Origin: CG2-30-58-95 sp964618215
GTDB lineage: Bacteria > Chloroflexota > Anaerolineae > Anaerolineales > Villigracilaceae
Direction: 5' to 3'
DNA: 64,000 nucleotides
NCBI GenBank assembly: GCA_964618215.1
Contig: CAZTZE010000008.1
Span: 1-64,000, forward strand
The notes beneath the pieces are model-generated. The model saw only the letters and a list, made by a program, of their open reading frames with translations. It had not been told where the DNA came from and searched no databases. The position numbers and the translations under genes are program-made. This document shows positions 1-9,366 of this stretch, piece after piece; position 1 is the first letter of the stretch; the number at the start of each line of letters is the position of its first letter.

Positions 1-35
1 TTGGTTGGAACCAAAACTTTATCAGAAAAACCCCT

Positions 36-103
36 TTACGTTGATACCTATGGTCGGATTGCCAATCCGACTTACTTCGGTTGCGGTTGGAAGCCGCGCT
101 ATG
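36..103. repeat. Intergenic repeat words at the left edge
   Basis: No gene is visible in 1-166. Positions 53-71 form a perfect 8-bp inverted repeat around GCC. Positions 36-46 and 81-103 resemble 11063-11073 and 11125-11147 on the other side of the EPS locus (11 of 11 and about 20 of 23 bases alike). This looks like a non-coding repeat family rather than a gene remnant. Confidence 0.55.
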
Positions 104-131
104 TATGTATCTTTTCAATAATCCATGGGAA

Positions 132-155
132 GGTGGGGGTTTACCCCCCCCCACC
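132..155 (-). terminator. GC-rich hairpin after the EPS locus
   Basis: An 8-bp stem of almost only G and C (132-139 with 148-155) lies just past the stop of the last minus-strand EPS gene. It has no T-run, so a factor-independent terminator is only a guess. Confidence 0.35.
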
Positions 156-166
156 CCACCACACCC

Positions 167-1192
167 TTACCTGGCAAGGAATGGCGATTTACTTTGGATC
201 AGTGTTTGGAACATATTAAACCATTTGGAATACTGGGGCGGATCGCGGGGATCATTTGTAATCGCAGCGGGCAATGACATTTCCATCAGGAATAGATTGA
301 ATAATAAATACATAGCTCGAGGCGGAACATTTACTTTCAGGAAGAAATGCTGGAGGCTCTCCTTGATAATCGTTGATAACCAATTTTCTTCGATAAATCC
401 CAATCCAAATGCTTTTTCAGTGGGGCAACTTTTCCAAGCATACCATGGATAGAATAAAACATAGGTAGTCATAAAAAAGAAAATATCAAGGAACAGTAAA
501 TCGGGATGGGCGAAACCTTCCCAATCAATCACACCTATTCCTTTGGGTGAAAGTAATAGATTACCGGGCCAATAATCGCCTTGCCGTCCACATCTCATTA
601 TCATCAACGAACGATGCTCGTCCGCAATCTCAAGCAATTGTTTTTCATAATCCTTCGGTATGTTCAGCGGAGTATAAGTGAAACTCAATTGATCCAATTT
701 ACTCTGAACCGTATTCGAGTCAGGGAAAGGGGTATAGCCATCCGTCGTAACTCGCTCCAGTTCAGATAAAAAATCACAAGCCAATCTGAAATCTCTTTTT
801 ACCCAAAAGGGATGAGTGTGTTTTCCTCTATGCAGCAATGTAAATAACGAAACGCCTGACAAACTACTCTCGACCGCGATCAAATTATTCTTGAATTCAA
901 ATAAGCCCAATGGAAGAGGAATTGCACCAGCTACGGCAGGATACTTTACAAGCCTGCTGAGCGTTTCATATTCATTTTTTAGAAATGATTTTTGATCGTC
1001 ACCTTGCGCAATTCTCAAAATTAAAATTGGCTGCCGTTCGCGATGGTTAAAAACAAGAAAATTAATCTTGCGGCTCGCCAAGTCGTTGTTACTGATTTTT
1101 AAACTGGAAAGAGGTGGACGGATTTTCACCCCCGCCTGGCTCAGCGAATCACGCAATTCATGCTCGAGAATATCCAGTAACTCAATCAGCAC
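167..1192 (-). CDS. APH-like phosphotransferase family protein of the EPS locus
   Basis: A 341-residue protein of the aminoglycoside phosphotransferase/choline kinase fold. The Brenner-type catalytic segment is visible at about residues 204-211 (QGDYWPGN), followed by the metal-binding VIDWE around 222-225. The usual histidine before GD is glutamine here, while the catalytic Asp206 and Asn211 are kept. The start is GTG at 1192 with an AGAGG ribosome site, and it lies 9 bases after the previous stop, so it is translated with the EPS genes. In cell-surface loci such kinases may phosphorylate a sugar or a small precursor; the substrate cannot be read from sequence. It is the last gene of the locus. 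Confidence 0.75.
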   Translation of the reverse strand: MLIELLDILEHELRDSLSQAGVKIRPPLSSLKISNNDLASRKINFLVFNHRERQPILILRIAQGDDQKSFLKNEYETLSRLVKYPAVAGAIPLPLGLFEFKNNLIAVESSLSGVSLFTLLHRGKHTHPFWVKRDFRLACDFLSELERVTTDGYTPFPDSNTVQSKLDQLSFTYTPLNIPKDYEKQLLEIADEHRSLMIMRCGRQGDYWPGNLLLSPKGIGVIDWEGFAHPDLLFLDIFFFMTTYVLFYPWYAWKSCPTEKAFGLGFIEENWLSTIIKESLQHFFLKVNVPPRAMYLLFNLFLMEMSLPAAITNDPRDPPQYSKWFNMFQTLIQSKSPFLAR

Positions 1193-1201
1193 AATTTCCT
1201 C

Positions 1202-1810
1202 TTACTTTCGGCGCGCCACAATTACAATGCCGCGGAACAGCATCCGTTGTAACCCGACAGATGATAATAGAATCAATACAGGCAGCATCCAGGCCATAAA
1301 GCGTGAATTTGGGATATAGATGTTGCGAAAGAAAAATTCAGATATGAACCTGTGGTCCAACCGGATTAGATCTTGAGGGTGTTCGAGTTTGTCGTAAGCA
1401 CCATAGCAACCTGCCGCCTGAATTCCATTCTCTTCTAACGCTCGGACACATTTTCGAAGAGAGAAGAGAGTTTTGTGCACAGCATTTGTCTTTGAAAGAA
1501 ACCGATATAAATTTTCAGAATTATGAATACCTGTTAACAGCCAACCACCAGGCTTGAGAAGAAAACCAACATGTGTCAAGCAAGAATCAAGATTACCAAA
1601 GGAGAATTCTGGAATAATTACATGATCAAAGCTGCCCTTGAACTCTACTGTTTCAGGATTTGTAAAAGGTTGATCCCTGAATAGAGGTAATGAAATAACA
1701 AATAAGCCATCCAGCGTGAGGGCTTCAACCAATCGTTTGGCATCCCCCAATACGCCAACCCTTTGACCCGCTGAAAGAGGTAATAATAAACGTAACTCTG
1801 CAACGTTCAT
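1202..1810 (-). CDS. SAM-methyltransferase-like protein of the EPS locus
   Basis: A 202-residue protein that resembles the Rossmann half of class I methyltransferases: a weak nucleotide-binding strand around residues 15-25 and a late motif LKPGGWLLTGIHN around 90-102. The glycine-rich motif I is eroded, so activity is uncertain. The C-terminus carries a hydrophobic stretch (about 170-190) followed by RK residues, suggesting membrane association. Its ATG overlaps the flippase stop as ATGA, indicating translational coupling. Function in EPS decoration is inferred only from position. Confidence 0.6.
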   Translation of the reverse strand: MNVAELRLLLPLSAGQRVGVLGDAKRLVEALTLDGLFVISLPLFRDQPFTNPETVEFKGSFDHVIIPEFSFGNLDSCLTHVGFLLKPGGWLLTGIHNSENLYRFLSKTNAVHKTLFSLRKCVRALEENGIQAAGCYGAYDKLEHPQDLIRLDHRFISEFFFRNIYIPNSRFMAWMLPVLILLSSVGLQRMLFRGIVIVARRK

Positions 1811-3291
1811 TTCCCATCACCCGCTATGCGCCTCTTCCCAAAGGTGTCGTGCAGCAAGGAAATACCTTGTTGGGCAACATCTCGATTTGTGATCCAGATC
1901 GCGGCTGCATAGATTGCACAACCGACAACCGGCAGGATAACCAACTGGTAAAGCGGGGCGAGACCTCTCAGCCAGATATGAAGAAAATACACAGCAATTG
2001 TCATGATAAGAGTTCCGCTCGCGGCTGGTTGTATAGCTGATATGATATCAACATAACGGAGTGAAATGATGCGCTTGATAACAACCAGCCTCATTATCGT
2101 GAGAAACGTATGGGCTGCAACTTGAGCCAGAGCTACCATGTAGATGTCATAACCGGCTGCCATCCAAAGAAGAGGGATTGTTACCGCGAGCTTAAAGAGG
2201 CCTAATTTGTTCATAATATCAGGCCGGCCGGTGGCCTTATAGATATCGCCGGCATTAAAACTAAGCGAATAAATTACCGCGTATAGTGATATTGCTTGCA
2301 TGGCTGGGATTGCAGGAATCCATTGATCCCCAAAGACAACTTTTACAAATCCTGGCGTTACGAAAAACAAACCGACACCCACTGGAACAGTATACAAAGC
2401 GATATATTTTAGTGTAATAAGGAAACCCTTCTGGAGCGTTTTTAAATCGTTTTGCACTTTCGAATAAGCAGGGAAAAGGGCATTACTCACAATATAGCAC
2501 ATATTGATAATCAACAATTCCGGAACACGGAAAGCCATGGTGTAATAGCCTAGATTCTCAGAGCCAAGGCGCCTCCCCACGATCAAGTAATCTATATTTG
2601 ATTCGATCACACCCATGAATTGAGTAAGAACCGTTTGAGAGCTATAACCCAAAAGATCGCGAGATGTCTTCAGATCCAATTCCAGGCGCGGCCGCCATCG
2701 GCAAACCAGCCAATACAGCGAGCTGGCAGCCACACTGGCTGCGATCTGCCCCCACACTAAACTCCACACCCCATATCCCAACAAGGCCATCCCAATCGAA
2801 ACGATAGCCTTAGCCGTAGATTTACCCAGCTCCGGCAGCAGGGTTTGGCGGAAGCGCAGTTCTTTCTTAAGGCGCGCGGCATGAATATTACCCATCCCCC
2901 AAATGACAAAAATAACGGATAAGGCCCGTAAAATATCGGTCACGCGCGGGTCATTAAAGAATGCTGCGACGAGAGGCGCGATCAAGAAAGTCGTAATCGA
3001 AATCGTCGAATTAATAATAAGTCCCAGTGTAAAAGCAACGTTTGAATTATGTTCGATATTCTCCTGTTTATAAATTATGACATTCTCGACCCCCATACCG
3101 CTGAAAGTATCCAGGTAGCCGATCACAATCAATCCGAGCGCCATCAAACCGAATTCATTCGGTGTAAGCAGACGGGCTAAAATCAAAGTAGCGATGAACG
3201 TAACGCCTTTGCTCAAAGCGAAAGTAACATAATTCCAGGCTGTGCCTTTAATCGTGGCAGACAATAAGCCTCTATTTTCATCCATCAGCAT
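1807..3291 (-). CDS. Wzx/MOP-family polysaccharide flippase
   Basis: A 494-residue, very hydrophobic protein with about twelve to fourteen membrane segments. Its N-terminal segment (GTAWNYVTFALSKGVTFIA, then LARLLTPNEFGLMAL) is typical of lipid-linked oligosaccharide flippases of the WzxC/MOP type. It would move undecaprenyl-linked repeat units across the membrane. It overlaps the preceding polymerase-like gene by 14 bases and the next gene by 4. An in-frame ATG two codons in (3285) is better spaced from AGGTAG and may be the real start. Confidence 0.88.
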   Translation of the reverse strand: MLMDENRGLLSATIKGTAWNYVTFALSKGVTFIATLILARLLTPNEFGLMALGLIVIGYLDTFSGMGVENVIIYKQENIEHNSNVAFTLGLIINSTISITTFLIAPLVAAFFNDPRVTDILRALSVIFVIWGMGNIHAARLKKELRFRQTLLPELGKSTAKAIVSIGMALLGYGVWSLVWGQIAASVAASSLYWLVCRWRPRLELDLKTSRDLLGYSSQTVLTQFMGVIESNIDYLIVGRRLGSENLGYYTMAFRVPELLIINMCYIVSNALFPAYSKVQNDLKTLQKGFLITLKYIALYTVPVGVGLFFVTPGFVKVVFGDQWIPAIPAMQAISLYAVIYSLSFNAGDIYKATGRPDIMNKLGLFKLAVTIPLLWMAAGYDIYMVALAQVAAHTFLTIMRLVVIKRIISLRYVDIISAIQPAASGTLIMTIAVYFLHIWLRGLAPLYQLVILPVVGCAIYAAAIWITNRDVAQQGISLLHDTFGKRRIAGDGK

Positions 3292-4759
3292 CTACCTGAA
3301 GCGAAGGATACGGACGAATGTTTATTTCATTCTTCACGATGTTTGGAATGCTAAACGCAATACCCACTAATAGCCAGAAATAACGCGGGTATGCAGCATG
3401 GATAAATAGCGCAGCAACTAAATACCCAAAGGTACTCGCTCCGAGAGCAGCTACCATTGAAGCAATTCGGTCCTTCCCCAACCCTTTTAGTTGTTTCCAA
3501 GAGTTGATAATCCCCCTACCCATTGTCCAGAGCAAGGCTGCAAATGCTGTAAAACCGACCAGTCCGGTTTCAGCAGCCACCTCGATATAGAGGCTATGGG
3601 CTGCTCGCTCACTTGCTGTTGGAGCGAGACCTATGCTTTTTGAATATTCCTGGTAATGCAATGTGTAATTATTCAACCCTACCCCAAGAATAGGATTCCT
3701 CTTAATCATCTCCAACCCGGCCAGGCTCTCGCTGGCGCGGCCGCGAATGGCATAGTCTTGTGTCCGAAAACCCACTGAAGGTGCGGATACTAATTCCCCT
3801 AGTGAGGTGATGCGGGCCAGATATTCTTGAGGGATCAACATCAGAATTGCAACACCTAATAAAAACAGAAAAGGCAAGTATTTTAGTCGCGGCGGGTATA
3901 GGACAAACCATGCGAACACAGCGGCACACAAGGCTACAAAGCCACCCCGAGAGTATGTAAACACAACTGTCAGGGTGATAACAGCCAAAGCCCAAATGGC
4001 GATCAAACGTAAGGCGTGGTTGCGCTCATTCAGGACTCGCTCTAAAGCCAATGGTACTAAAACAACCATAACCGCGGCATAGAAGTTCGGATCGCCAACC
4101 GGCCCGGAAATTCGATAACCTTCTGTCGCACCGGCGATTTGCATATAACTTGCTTGGGCAAACCCCCAATAGTAATTTTCAAAGGTGCCAGTCAGATATT
4201 GGTAGACGCTGATCGTACCTATAAAAATCCCGGCAGATAATAACGACCAAATCACGCGGTTTAACCTGGTGACATTATTCAATAAAATGATAATAATGAT
4301 AGCAATAAATGCATCCTTTGCAAAATCTCTCAATGATTCGCTGACGAGGGTTGTGTCTGAAGCGTAAAACATAGACGATACCAGCACCAAACCATAAATC
4401 CCAATAAAAATGGAAGCGCGTTGCCAGCCAGTTGGATATTCCTTAAAAACAACCCAACGAATCAAGATCACAATCCCCAATATGAAAATATATGATTTTG
4501 CCAGAGAAGGAGCATTATGGTAATGAATGGCAATATCTGAGAAGCGCGTGAATGTCAGAAAAAACAAGACGAGCAAACCGGTTTCAACAGAAAAAATACT
4601 GGCAATAAACAAAACCAGGCCAGCGACGCCAATGAATATATACAGGGGATTGCCAATCTGGTTGGTCGCAAAACCCAAAATCCCTCCTAAGATAAGGGCA
4701 AGTCCTATGAAAGTGAAACTATTTCGCATGGACTTCTGCTGGATCCCATTTGTTACCAT
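3278..4759 (-). CDS. O-antigen ligase/polymerase family protein (Wzy/WaaL-like)
   Basis: A 493-residue protein with about eleven membrane segments and a large outside loop containing the family signature: GNDPNF-like text (GPVGDPNFYA, about 220-230), then NPILGVGLNNYTLHY and AAHSLYIEVAAETGLVG around 355-410. This is the Wzy_C domain found in O-antigen ligases and polymerases. Between a flippase and glycosyltransferases, a role as polymerase of the repeat units is more likely than ligation to lipid A, because this group of bacteria generally lacks LPS; that choice is inference. Confidence 0.85.
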   Translation of the reverse strand: MVTNGIQQKSMRNSFTFIGLALILGGILGFATNQIGNPLYIFIGVAGLVLFIASIFSVETGLLVLFFLTFTRFSDIAIHYHNAPSLAKSYIFILGIVILIRWVVFKEYPTGWQRASIFIGIYGLVLVSSMFYASDTTLVSESLRDFAKDAFIAIIIIILLNNVTRLNRVIWSLLSAGIFIGTISVYQYLTGTFENYYWGFAQASYMQIAGATEGYRISGPVGDPNFYAAVMVVLVPLALERVLNERNHALRLIAIWALAVITLTVVFTYSRGGFVALCAAVFAWFVLYPPRLKYLPFLFLLGVAILMLIPQEYLARITSLGELVSAPSVGFRTQDYAIRGRASESLAGLEMIKRNPILGVGLNNYTLHYQEYSKSIGLAPTASERAAHSLYIEVAAETGLVGFTAFAALLWTMGRGIINSWKQLKGLGKDRIASMVAALGASTFGYLVAALFIHAAYPRYFWLLVGIAFSIPNIVKNEINIRPYPSLQVDADG

Positions 4760-4817
4760 AGTATGACCTGTTACCTCGCTGGAGGGTTCTTATCTGCAAC
4801 AGCAAGTATCACAAGCA

Positions 4818-5675
4818 TTATTTTATTGCGAACATACGAATGTATAACAACCAGTGAAAGATTTTGCTACGCAATAATCGCCTGGCAAGCGTACGCGGGA
4901 AAGCACAAAGCATTTGCTCGAGCAATCTGAAAGGAAAAACGGGCAGCGTTAAAAAAAGTCCCCGTTTCCAAAAATAAACTCTCACTTTCGAAAATCCAAC
5001 TTTCCTAAACAAATCGCTTAGTTCTGTGATGGTGTATTCATGCAGGTGAAACCCGGTTGCAACTTCATCAAAGTACATGGAAATATCATGAGGTCCATTG
5101 AGGCGATTGGGAGTTATGCAGAGATAAATTCCAGCGGGGGTCAGCGCTGTGAAGATGTTTTGTAGCTGATCCAGGGCATCGTCAGGATGAAGATGCTCCA
5201 TAAGTTGATCACTATAGGCGACAGTGATACTATTTGCCGGTGCCGGAATGCTACACCCATCCGAAATAACCAGGTGGAAGTTATCCGGGGTCGTTGAGGA
5301 TTTCGTAATTTCTTTCGAGACATCCACCGCGTAAACCTGTCGCACCAACTTCGCCACTTCGAAGGATAGAGAACAGTCTCCGGGGCCAATTTCCAAAAAC
5401 GTGGAGTTTTTGTCCAAAAAACGCTTTAGCATCCGGACATGAGATGATATCGCTTCATGTCGCTGATCAGATAAAGACTTCTGAGTCAATTGCGGATGAT
5501 GTGGCACGCGTTGAAATAACTCATCATACACGGATGAATATAATGCTCTCCTTTCTTCTCGAGAGGCACTCCGCAATTTGGCCGCCAACTCTTTTTCTAT
5601 CTGACAATGCTCTCTGAGTTGTTGGATTGTTCTCGTTTCATTCTTCATTCGTTTTGTGAGCAAAGGTGTTTCCAT
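4818..5675 (-). CDS. Class I SAM-dependent methyltransferase
   Basis: A 285-residue protein. Motif I is clear at residues 93-101 (FLEIGPGDC), followed by the acidic strand end YAVDVS, an SDG segment and the late motif LTPAGIYLCITPNRLNGPHD. It is a Methyltransf_11/25-like enzyme. In a glycan locus it may methylate a sugar hydroxyl or a lipid carrier intermediate, but the acceptor is unknown. Met10 (5648) is an alternative start. About 58 bases separate it from the polymerase gene. Confidence 0.8.
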   Translation of the reverse strand: METPLLTKRMKNETRTIQQLREHCQIEKELAAKLRSASREERRALYSSVYDELFQRVPHHPQLTQKSLSDQRHEAISSHVRMLKRFLDKNSTFLEIGPGDCSLSFEVAKLVRQVYAVDVSKEITKSSTTPDNFHLVISDGCSIPAPANSITVAYSDQLMEHLHPDDALDQLQNIFTALTPAGIYLCITPNRLNGPHDISMYFDEVATGFHLHEYTITELSDLFRKVGFSKVRVYFWKRGLFLTLPVFPFRLLEQMLCAFPRTLARRLLRSKIFHWLLYIRMFAIK

Positions 5676-5702
5676 GGTTTGTATCTTTTCAATAAAGTAC
5701 CG

Positions 5703-5924
5703 TAAAAATAAATAAGTTCCCGCGGCTCCTCGCTGTCATTCTCCCGAAGGACATCGGGACGGTGTGAGCGCAGCGATCGCGAAGCATGTCCGTAGGGTAA
5801 GAATCTCCAGGGTGGTGGCGTGGATTCTTCACTCCGCTGCGCTCCGTTCACATCGTCCCGACACTTGCACCTGCTGCAAGTGCAGGTGTGTCCTTCGGGA
5901 GAATGACATGGCGGAAGTTATTCT
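5703..5924. repeat. Palindromic intergenic element
   Basis: About 220 bases that fold on themselves. A perfect 19-base inverted repeat (starting TGTCATTCTCCCGAAGGAC near 5733) closes near 5889-5907, and inner arms (GGGACG..GTGA..AGCG) are also imperfectly complementary. The core holds CCTGCTGCAAGTGCAGGTG (5869-5887), which recurs at 14963-14981 inside another palindromic element. The right arm runs into the 3' end of the glycosyltransferase gene. It looks like a MITE- or REP-like repeat rather than a regulatory site of one gene. Confidence 0.65.
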
Positions 5925-6736
5925 TTTATCGATTGTTCCCGTTCTCGGGTAGCCTCTGGTCGCATTGGCATCACGCGCTGGTAATATCCCACACGCCAGA
6001 CGATATACTGGAACAATTCTTTCCAACCGCCTTGAATGTTGCGACCAGATGTCAGTACAGAAAGGGATCTATCGCCGGAGTAAGCGATCTTTCCGCCGAT
6101 GGACTTGATCGTTGTTCCTAACTTAATGTCATAATTCACTAATCCGCGATCATATAGGTTTAGCATCAGCGAGCGGATAACCGCGTAATTGCTTCCCCGG
6201 CTTATCGGTACTCGCAAAACGACGCGTTTGAACCAGCGGAATGCACGATGGATTGTCAACCAAACCTTTGTAGAGAGACTGGCTGGTAAATCATAGTAAC
6301 CAACATACGTATAAGCCAGTTGAGCGCCAGACTCAAATTGTTCGATAAACCACTCTATTAAAGAAGTTGCATTAGGAATTCGACAATCCGCGTCAAAATG
6401 AATTGTATATTCAGAAGAGGCGATGCGCACGCCAGGGATGCGAGCGATAAGGGATATTCCACCACGCTCTTCAAATTTCGGGACCGCCAGAACCAGGAGG
6501 CCCAAGGCGCGATATTCATTTACCTCTTTCGGTGGGGAATCTGGAGGGTAATTGTTTATCACCAGGATTACTTCCAAATGGTGCTTCCCCTGGTAAGAGG
6601 CGATATCGTCTATGATTTGCAGAACATTTACAAGATCATTCTGCGCATTAACAGGGATAATTATTGAGGCTTCAGGTGGTAAGGCCTCATCGCCTCTTAT
6701 CTGTGCGAGTTTTCTTATTAACCGGTCTGCTTCCAA
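5918..6736 (-). CDS. GT-A family 2 glycosyltransferase
   Basis: A 272-residue protein starting the fold with ASIIIPVNAQND (about 23-33) and carrying the nucleotide-sugar/metal motif D115-A-D117 in HFDADCRIP. It has no clear membrane segment, so it acts at the inner face of the membrane, adding a sugar to the lipid-linked repeat unit. It lies 11 bases after the chain-length/GGDEF gene, in the same transcription unit. The 3' end overlaps a palindromic repeat arm. The acceptor is unknown. Confidence 0.85.
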   Translation of the reverse strand: MEADRLIRKLAQIRGDEALPPEASIIIPVNAQNDLVNVLQIIDDIASYQGKHHLEVILVINNYPPDSPPKEVNEYRALGLLVLAVPKFEERGGISLIARIPGVRIASSEYTIHFDADCRIPNATSLIEWFIEQFESGAQLAYTYVGYYDLPASLSTKVWLTIHRAFRWFKRVVLRVPISRGSNYAVIRSLMLNLYDRGLVNYDIKLGTTIKSIGGKIAYSGDRSLSVLTSGRNIQGGWKELFQYIVWRVGYYQRVMPMRPEATREREQSIKE

Positions 6737-6747
6737 TTTTCATCAGG

Positions 6748-7893
6748 CTATCTAACAGGATTATCACGTTCGCCGTAAAGCAACTTCTTGACAGAATCAA
6801 TAAGCACGACACCCTCAGAACCTTTCCTGGCTTTCTCGAGTGCAAGCTGAGCATCCTTTACTAATTCATCCTTCGATTTACCAATTTTATGTTCGGCAAT
6901 CCCGATCAGGGGATTGAGGTAAAGCGCCTCACCTGAAATATTTATCTTGATCGGCATAGATAAAGCTACGCGAACTCTCTCCATGGTATTCAGGGCTGCA
7001 ATGCCAGGTGTTTCGGAAAGCAAAACGGCAAACACATAATCGCTCCACCGCCCAACGATATCGTTCCCGCGCAATTGGTTTCTTAGAGTTGTATTTGCTT
7101 CCCGCAATACTTGCTGGAGTGTTGGCTGCGGTAGTACCTCGAGATATTCCTTCAGCCCCGCCACCTCCACAATGCAGAGTGACATATAACCTGGGATCGC
7201 GGTCGAAGAGGTCATCGCCTCCAAACGCCGCTCGAATGTCTTGCGATTCAGAGCAGACGACATATCGTCCAGTGTAAACCGCTGCATAATATTACCGATC
7301 GTGATACTGAGCGTCTCATTCAGGAATGCCAGAGCCACTCCTACCCCCAACCCTAAAGCCAGAGCAATCGCGGCGTCACGTAAAGGTTGGGGACGAATGG
7401 GTTCCAATGGAAGAATGGCTGGATCCAATATTGCCATATCGAAAATCTGGTATATGCTTTGAATATAATTTATCGAACGTTCACCGATGCTTTCTGATAA
7501 CTGTACTAATATCGCGGGATCCGGTCCCGTTACTGATAGCTCAATTATGTTTGCATCCGGCAGAACTACCACGGAATAAGTATAGTCAATTAGAGATTCT
7601 TCATCCAAGCCCAAAAGGCTGAGGCTTTCTCGATAAATCCGCGGGCTGTTTATGATTTCGGCATATGTCTGGATGATCGAGCGCTTGTCCAGGATGGCCA
7701 GGCTTTCGAGAAGTACGCCACTGCTCCCAGATATCAAGGATGGGTTGGGTAAGACAAGGAAACGCGAACTGACGCGATATATAGGCCGGGCGACATACGA
7801 ATAGATCAAAGAGGCGGTCACTGCGGCAAAAGCCGTCATGACAATGATCCACCAAGAGCGACGTAACATTTGAAAATAAAGCTGGATTTCCAT
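6748..7893 (-). CDS. Wzz-type chain-length protein fused to a degenerate GGDEF domain
   Basis: A 381-residue fusion. Residues 1-35 hold a first membrane segment after LQLYFQMLRRSWW-type text typical of Wzz/capsule chain-length proteins; 36-165 form the outside Wzz part; a second membrane segment is at about 171-191; residues 210-370 form a GGDEF-family domain beginning with the usual LNRKTFERRL text. The catalytic GGDEF is replaced by SDYVF (284-288), and the substrate-binding Asp segment is lost, so it should not make c-di-GMP. The inhibitory-site motif R275-G-N-D278 is kept exactly five residues before the signature position, as in active cyclases. I infer a c-di-GMP receptor that controls EPS chain length. 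A Wzz protein normally couples to a tyrosine kinase, and none is seen here. Confidence 0.85.
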   Translation of the reverse strand: MEIQLYFQMLRRSWWIIVMTAFAAVTASLIYSYVARPIYRVSSRFLVLPNPSLISGSSGVLLESLAILDKRSIIQTYAEIINSPRIYRESLSLLGLDEESLIDYTYSVVVLPDANIIELSVTGPDPAILVQLSESIGERSINYIQSIYQIFDMAILDPAILPLEPIRPQPLRDAAIALALGLGVGVALAFLNETLSITIGNIMQRFTLDDMSSALNRKTFERRLEAMTSSTAIPGYMSLCIVEVAGLKEYLEVLPQPTLQQVLREANTTLRNQLRGNDIVGRWSDYVFAVLLSETPGIAALNTMERVRVALSMPIKINISGEALYLNPLIGIAEHKIGKSKDELVKDAQLALEKARKGSEGVVLIDSVKKLLYGERDNPVR

Positions 7894-7913
7894 GCTGATC
7901 CTTACCCTTTTCT

Positions 7914-8035
7914 AAAAAAGGCTCTTTGGGAATCTCTGTGATCAACCACCATATATGCTGGTAAGGCGTAGGACAAATTGGCAATTTGTCCTACATTTGC
8001 CGCCGAATCACAGAAAATCCCAATGAGCCAAAAAA
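7914..8035. repeat. Palindromic MITE-like element with inner hairpin
   Basis: Outer arms 7914-7943 and 8005-8035 are nearly identical inverted copies (about 30 bases), and the middle 7968-7994 is a perfect 12-bp hairpin around GGC. Such a nested palindrome between two EPS genes breaks the operon spacing and is probably a small mobile or REP-like element. It could also act as a processing or termination structure within the mRNA. Confidence 0.65.
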
Positions 8036-8106
8036 TGGGTATCATCTCAATAATTTGGGGGAGGGAGGGCGAAGCCCGTCCGCACCTCCCTCATTTTATT
8101 GAGAAG

Positions 8107-9366
8107 TTACTTGGTAGGCTTATCTGCGATGAGGCAGTGCTCAAGGAGGTCGGTCATTTGTTTGGCACTTTTATCAATCCTAAATTCCTGAAGAACAAGC
8201 CTCCGTCCGGCCTTCGCCAGACGGGCTGCTTCTTTTGGATTTTCATAAACAGCAACCAACGCATCTGCCAGTGAGCGGGGATCGGCAGGCGGGACAAGAT
8301 AACCGGTCACACCAGGTCGCACTAACTCGGGGACACCAGAGAGTTGTGTGGCCACTACCGGCAATCCGCTGGCAAAGGCTTCCATGATCGAGACCGGGAT
8401 GCCTTCCATCTTGCCCGACGGGGTAACCACGCTGGGCTGTACATAACAGTGAGCGCTGGGTAGGAGCTGTGCCACTTCGGCTTGCGTCCTGGCGCCCAGA
8501 AGCTCCACATATAATGCCAACTGACGATCAGCGATCAGGCGTTGTAAAAGCGACCATTCCTCGCCATCCCCGATGATGCGGCAATGAATTGGAATCCCGC
8601 TCTCGCGCAGCAAAGAACAGGCTTCGACCAGGTAGCGCATTCCCTTGTAGGGTTGCAGGCTGCCAACGCTGATTACCTCTAAAGGTTTGCTCTTGTCCGG
8701 CAGATGATCGCGGACGGTATAGATTGCGGGGTTGATGCCACAATGCACGACGTGGGTCTTGTCTCTTAGGCTGATATCCACTTCGCGCGCCAGATATTCT
8801 CGATTATAGTCTGAAATTGCGACGATAAAAGCAGCCGCGCGCAATTTGGTCGCGAGCATGGCCTTCTCGACAAAAATGTCGTGGGCATGGACGGTTACAC
8901 TGAAGCTGATGCCGGTCAGTTTATGGATCAACCAGGCGACCAGCGCGGGATGAGAAGCATAGTGCGCATGGATGTGCGCCACCCCTTGCTGCTGCATCTG
9001 TTCAGCCATCCACACGGCTTTTGGGAAAAGCGCCAGCGCGCGCAGCAAGAACTTCAGGCTGACGCGGTTCTCAATGACGACGCGAAACCACAAACCTACA
9101 GTTCGAAATGGATGGGTGCTCAACTGACGCAGGTTGGCTGCCAGGATGGCAGTAGAAAACCAGGATAAATGATGCGCCCGCGGCAACCATGCCTGCGCTT
9201 CCGCGTGAACCACCGGCTGGTGTTGCAGGATCAAAGGGTAAAGTTCGATCTCCCATCCCTGCGCTTCCATCGCGACCATCTCGCGCAGGATGAAAGTCTC
9301 TGGAAGGTGGGGAAAACGGGAGACGAGATAAGCGATTTTCAGTCGCTTACGCTTAGTAGCTATCAC
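8107..9366 (-). CDS. GT-B family 4 glycosyltransferase
   Basis: The protein begins KRKRLKIAYLVSRFPHLPETFILREM, a typical start of family 4 enzymes, and ends with the EGIPVSIMEAFASGLPVVATQLSGVPELV segment that contains the E-x7-E nucleotide-sugar motif. The open frame runs upstream to 9486, but that would overlap the sugar-transferase gene by 134 bases. A GTG at 9366 (419 residues) overlaps by only 14 and has AGGCAGAG upstream, so I prefer it. It would extend the lipid-linked saccharide after the first transferase. Confidence 0.87.
   Translation of the reverse strand: MIATKRKRLKIAYLVSRFPHLPETFILREMVAMEAQGWEIELYPLILQHQPVVHAEAQAWLPRAHHLSWFSTAILAANLRQLSTHPFRTVGLWFRVVIENRVSLKFLLRALALFPKAVWMAEQMQQQGVAHIHAHYASHPALVAWLIHKLTGISFSVTVHAHDIFVEKAMLATKLRAAAFIVAISDYNREYLAREVDISLRDKTHVVHCGINPAIYTVRDHLPDKSKPLEVISVGSLQPYKGMRYLVEACSLLRESGIPIHCRIIGDGEEWSLLQRLIADRQLALYVELLGARTQAEVAQLLPSAHCYVQPSVVTPSGKMEGIPVSIMEAFASGLPVVATQLSGVPELVRPGVTGYLVPPADPRSLADALVAVYENPKEAARLAKAGRRLVLQEFRIDKSAKQMTDLLEHCLIADKPTK

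Noticed and set aside
106..121. TGTATCTTTTCAATAA shared by the left edge and 5681-5698
   Set aside because: A 16-base match in AT-rich text at unrelated positions; too short to treat as an attachment site.
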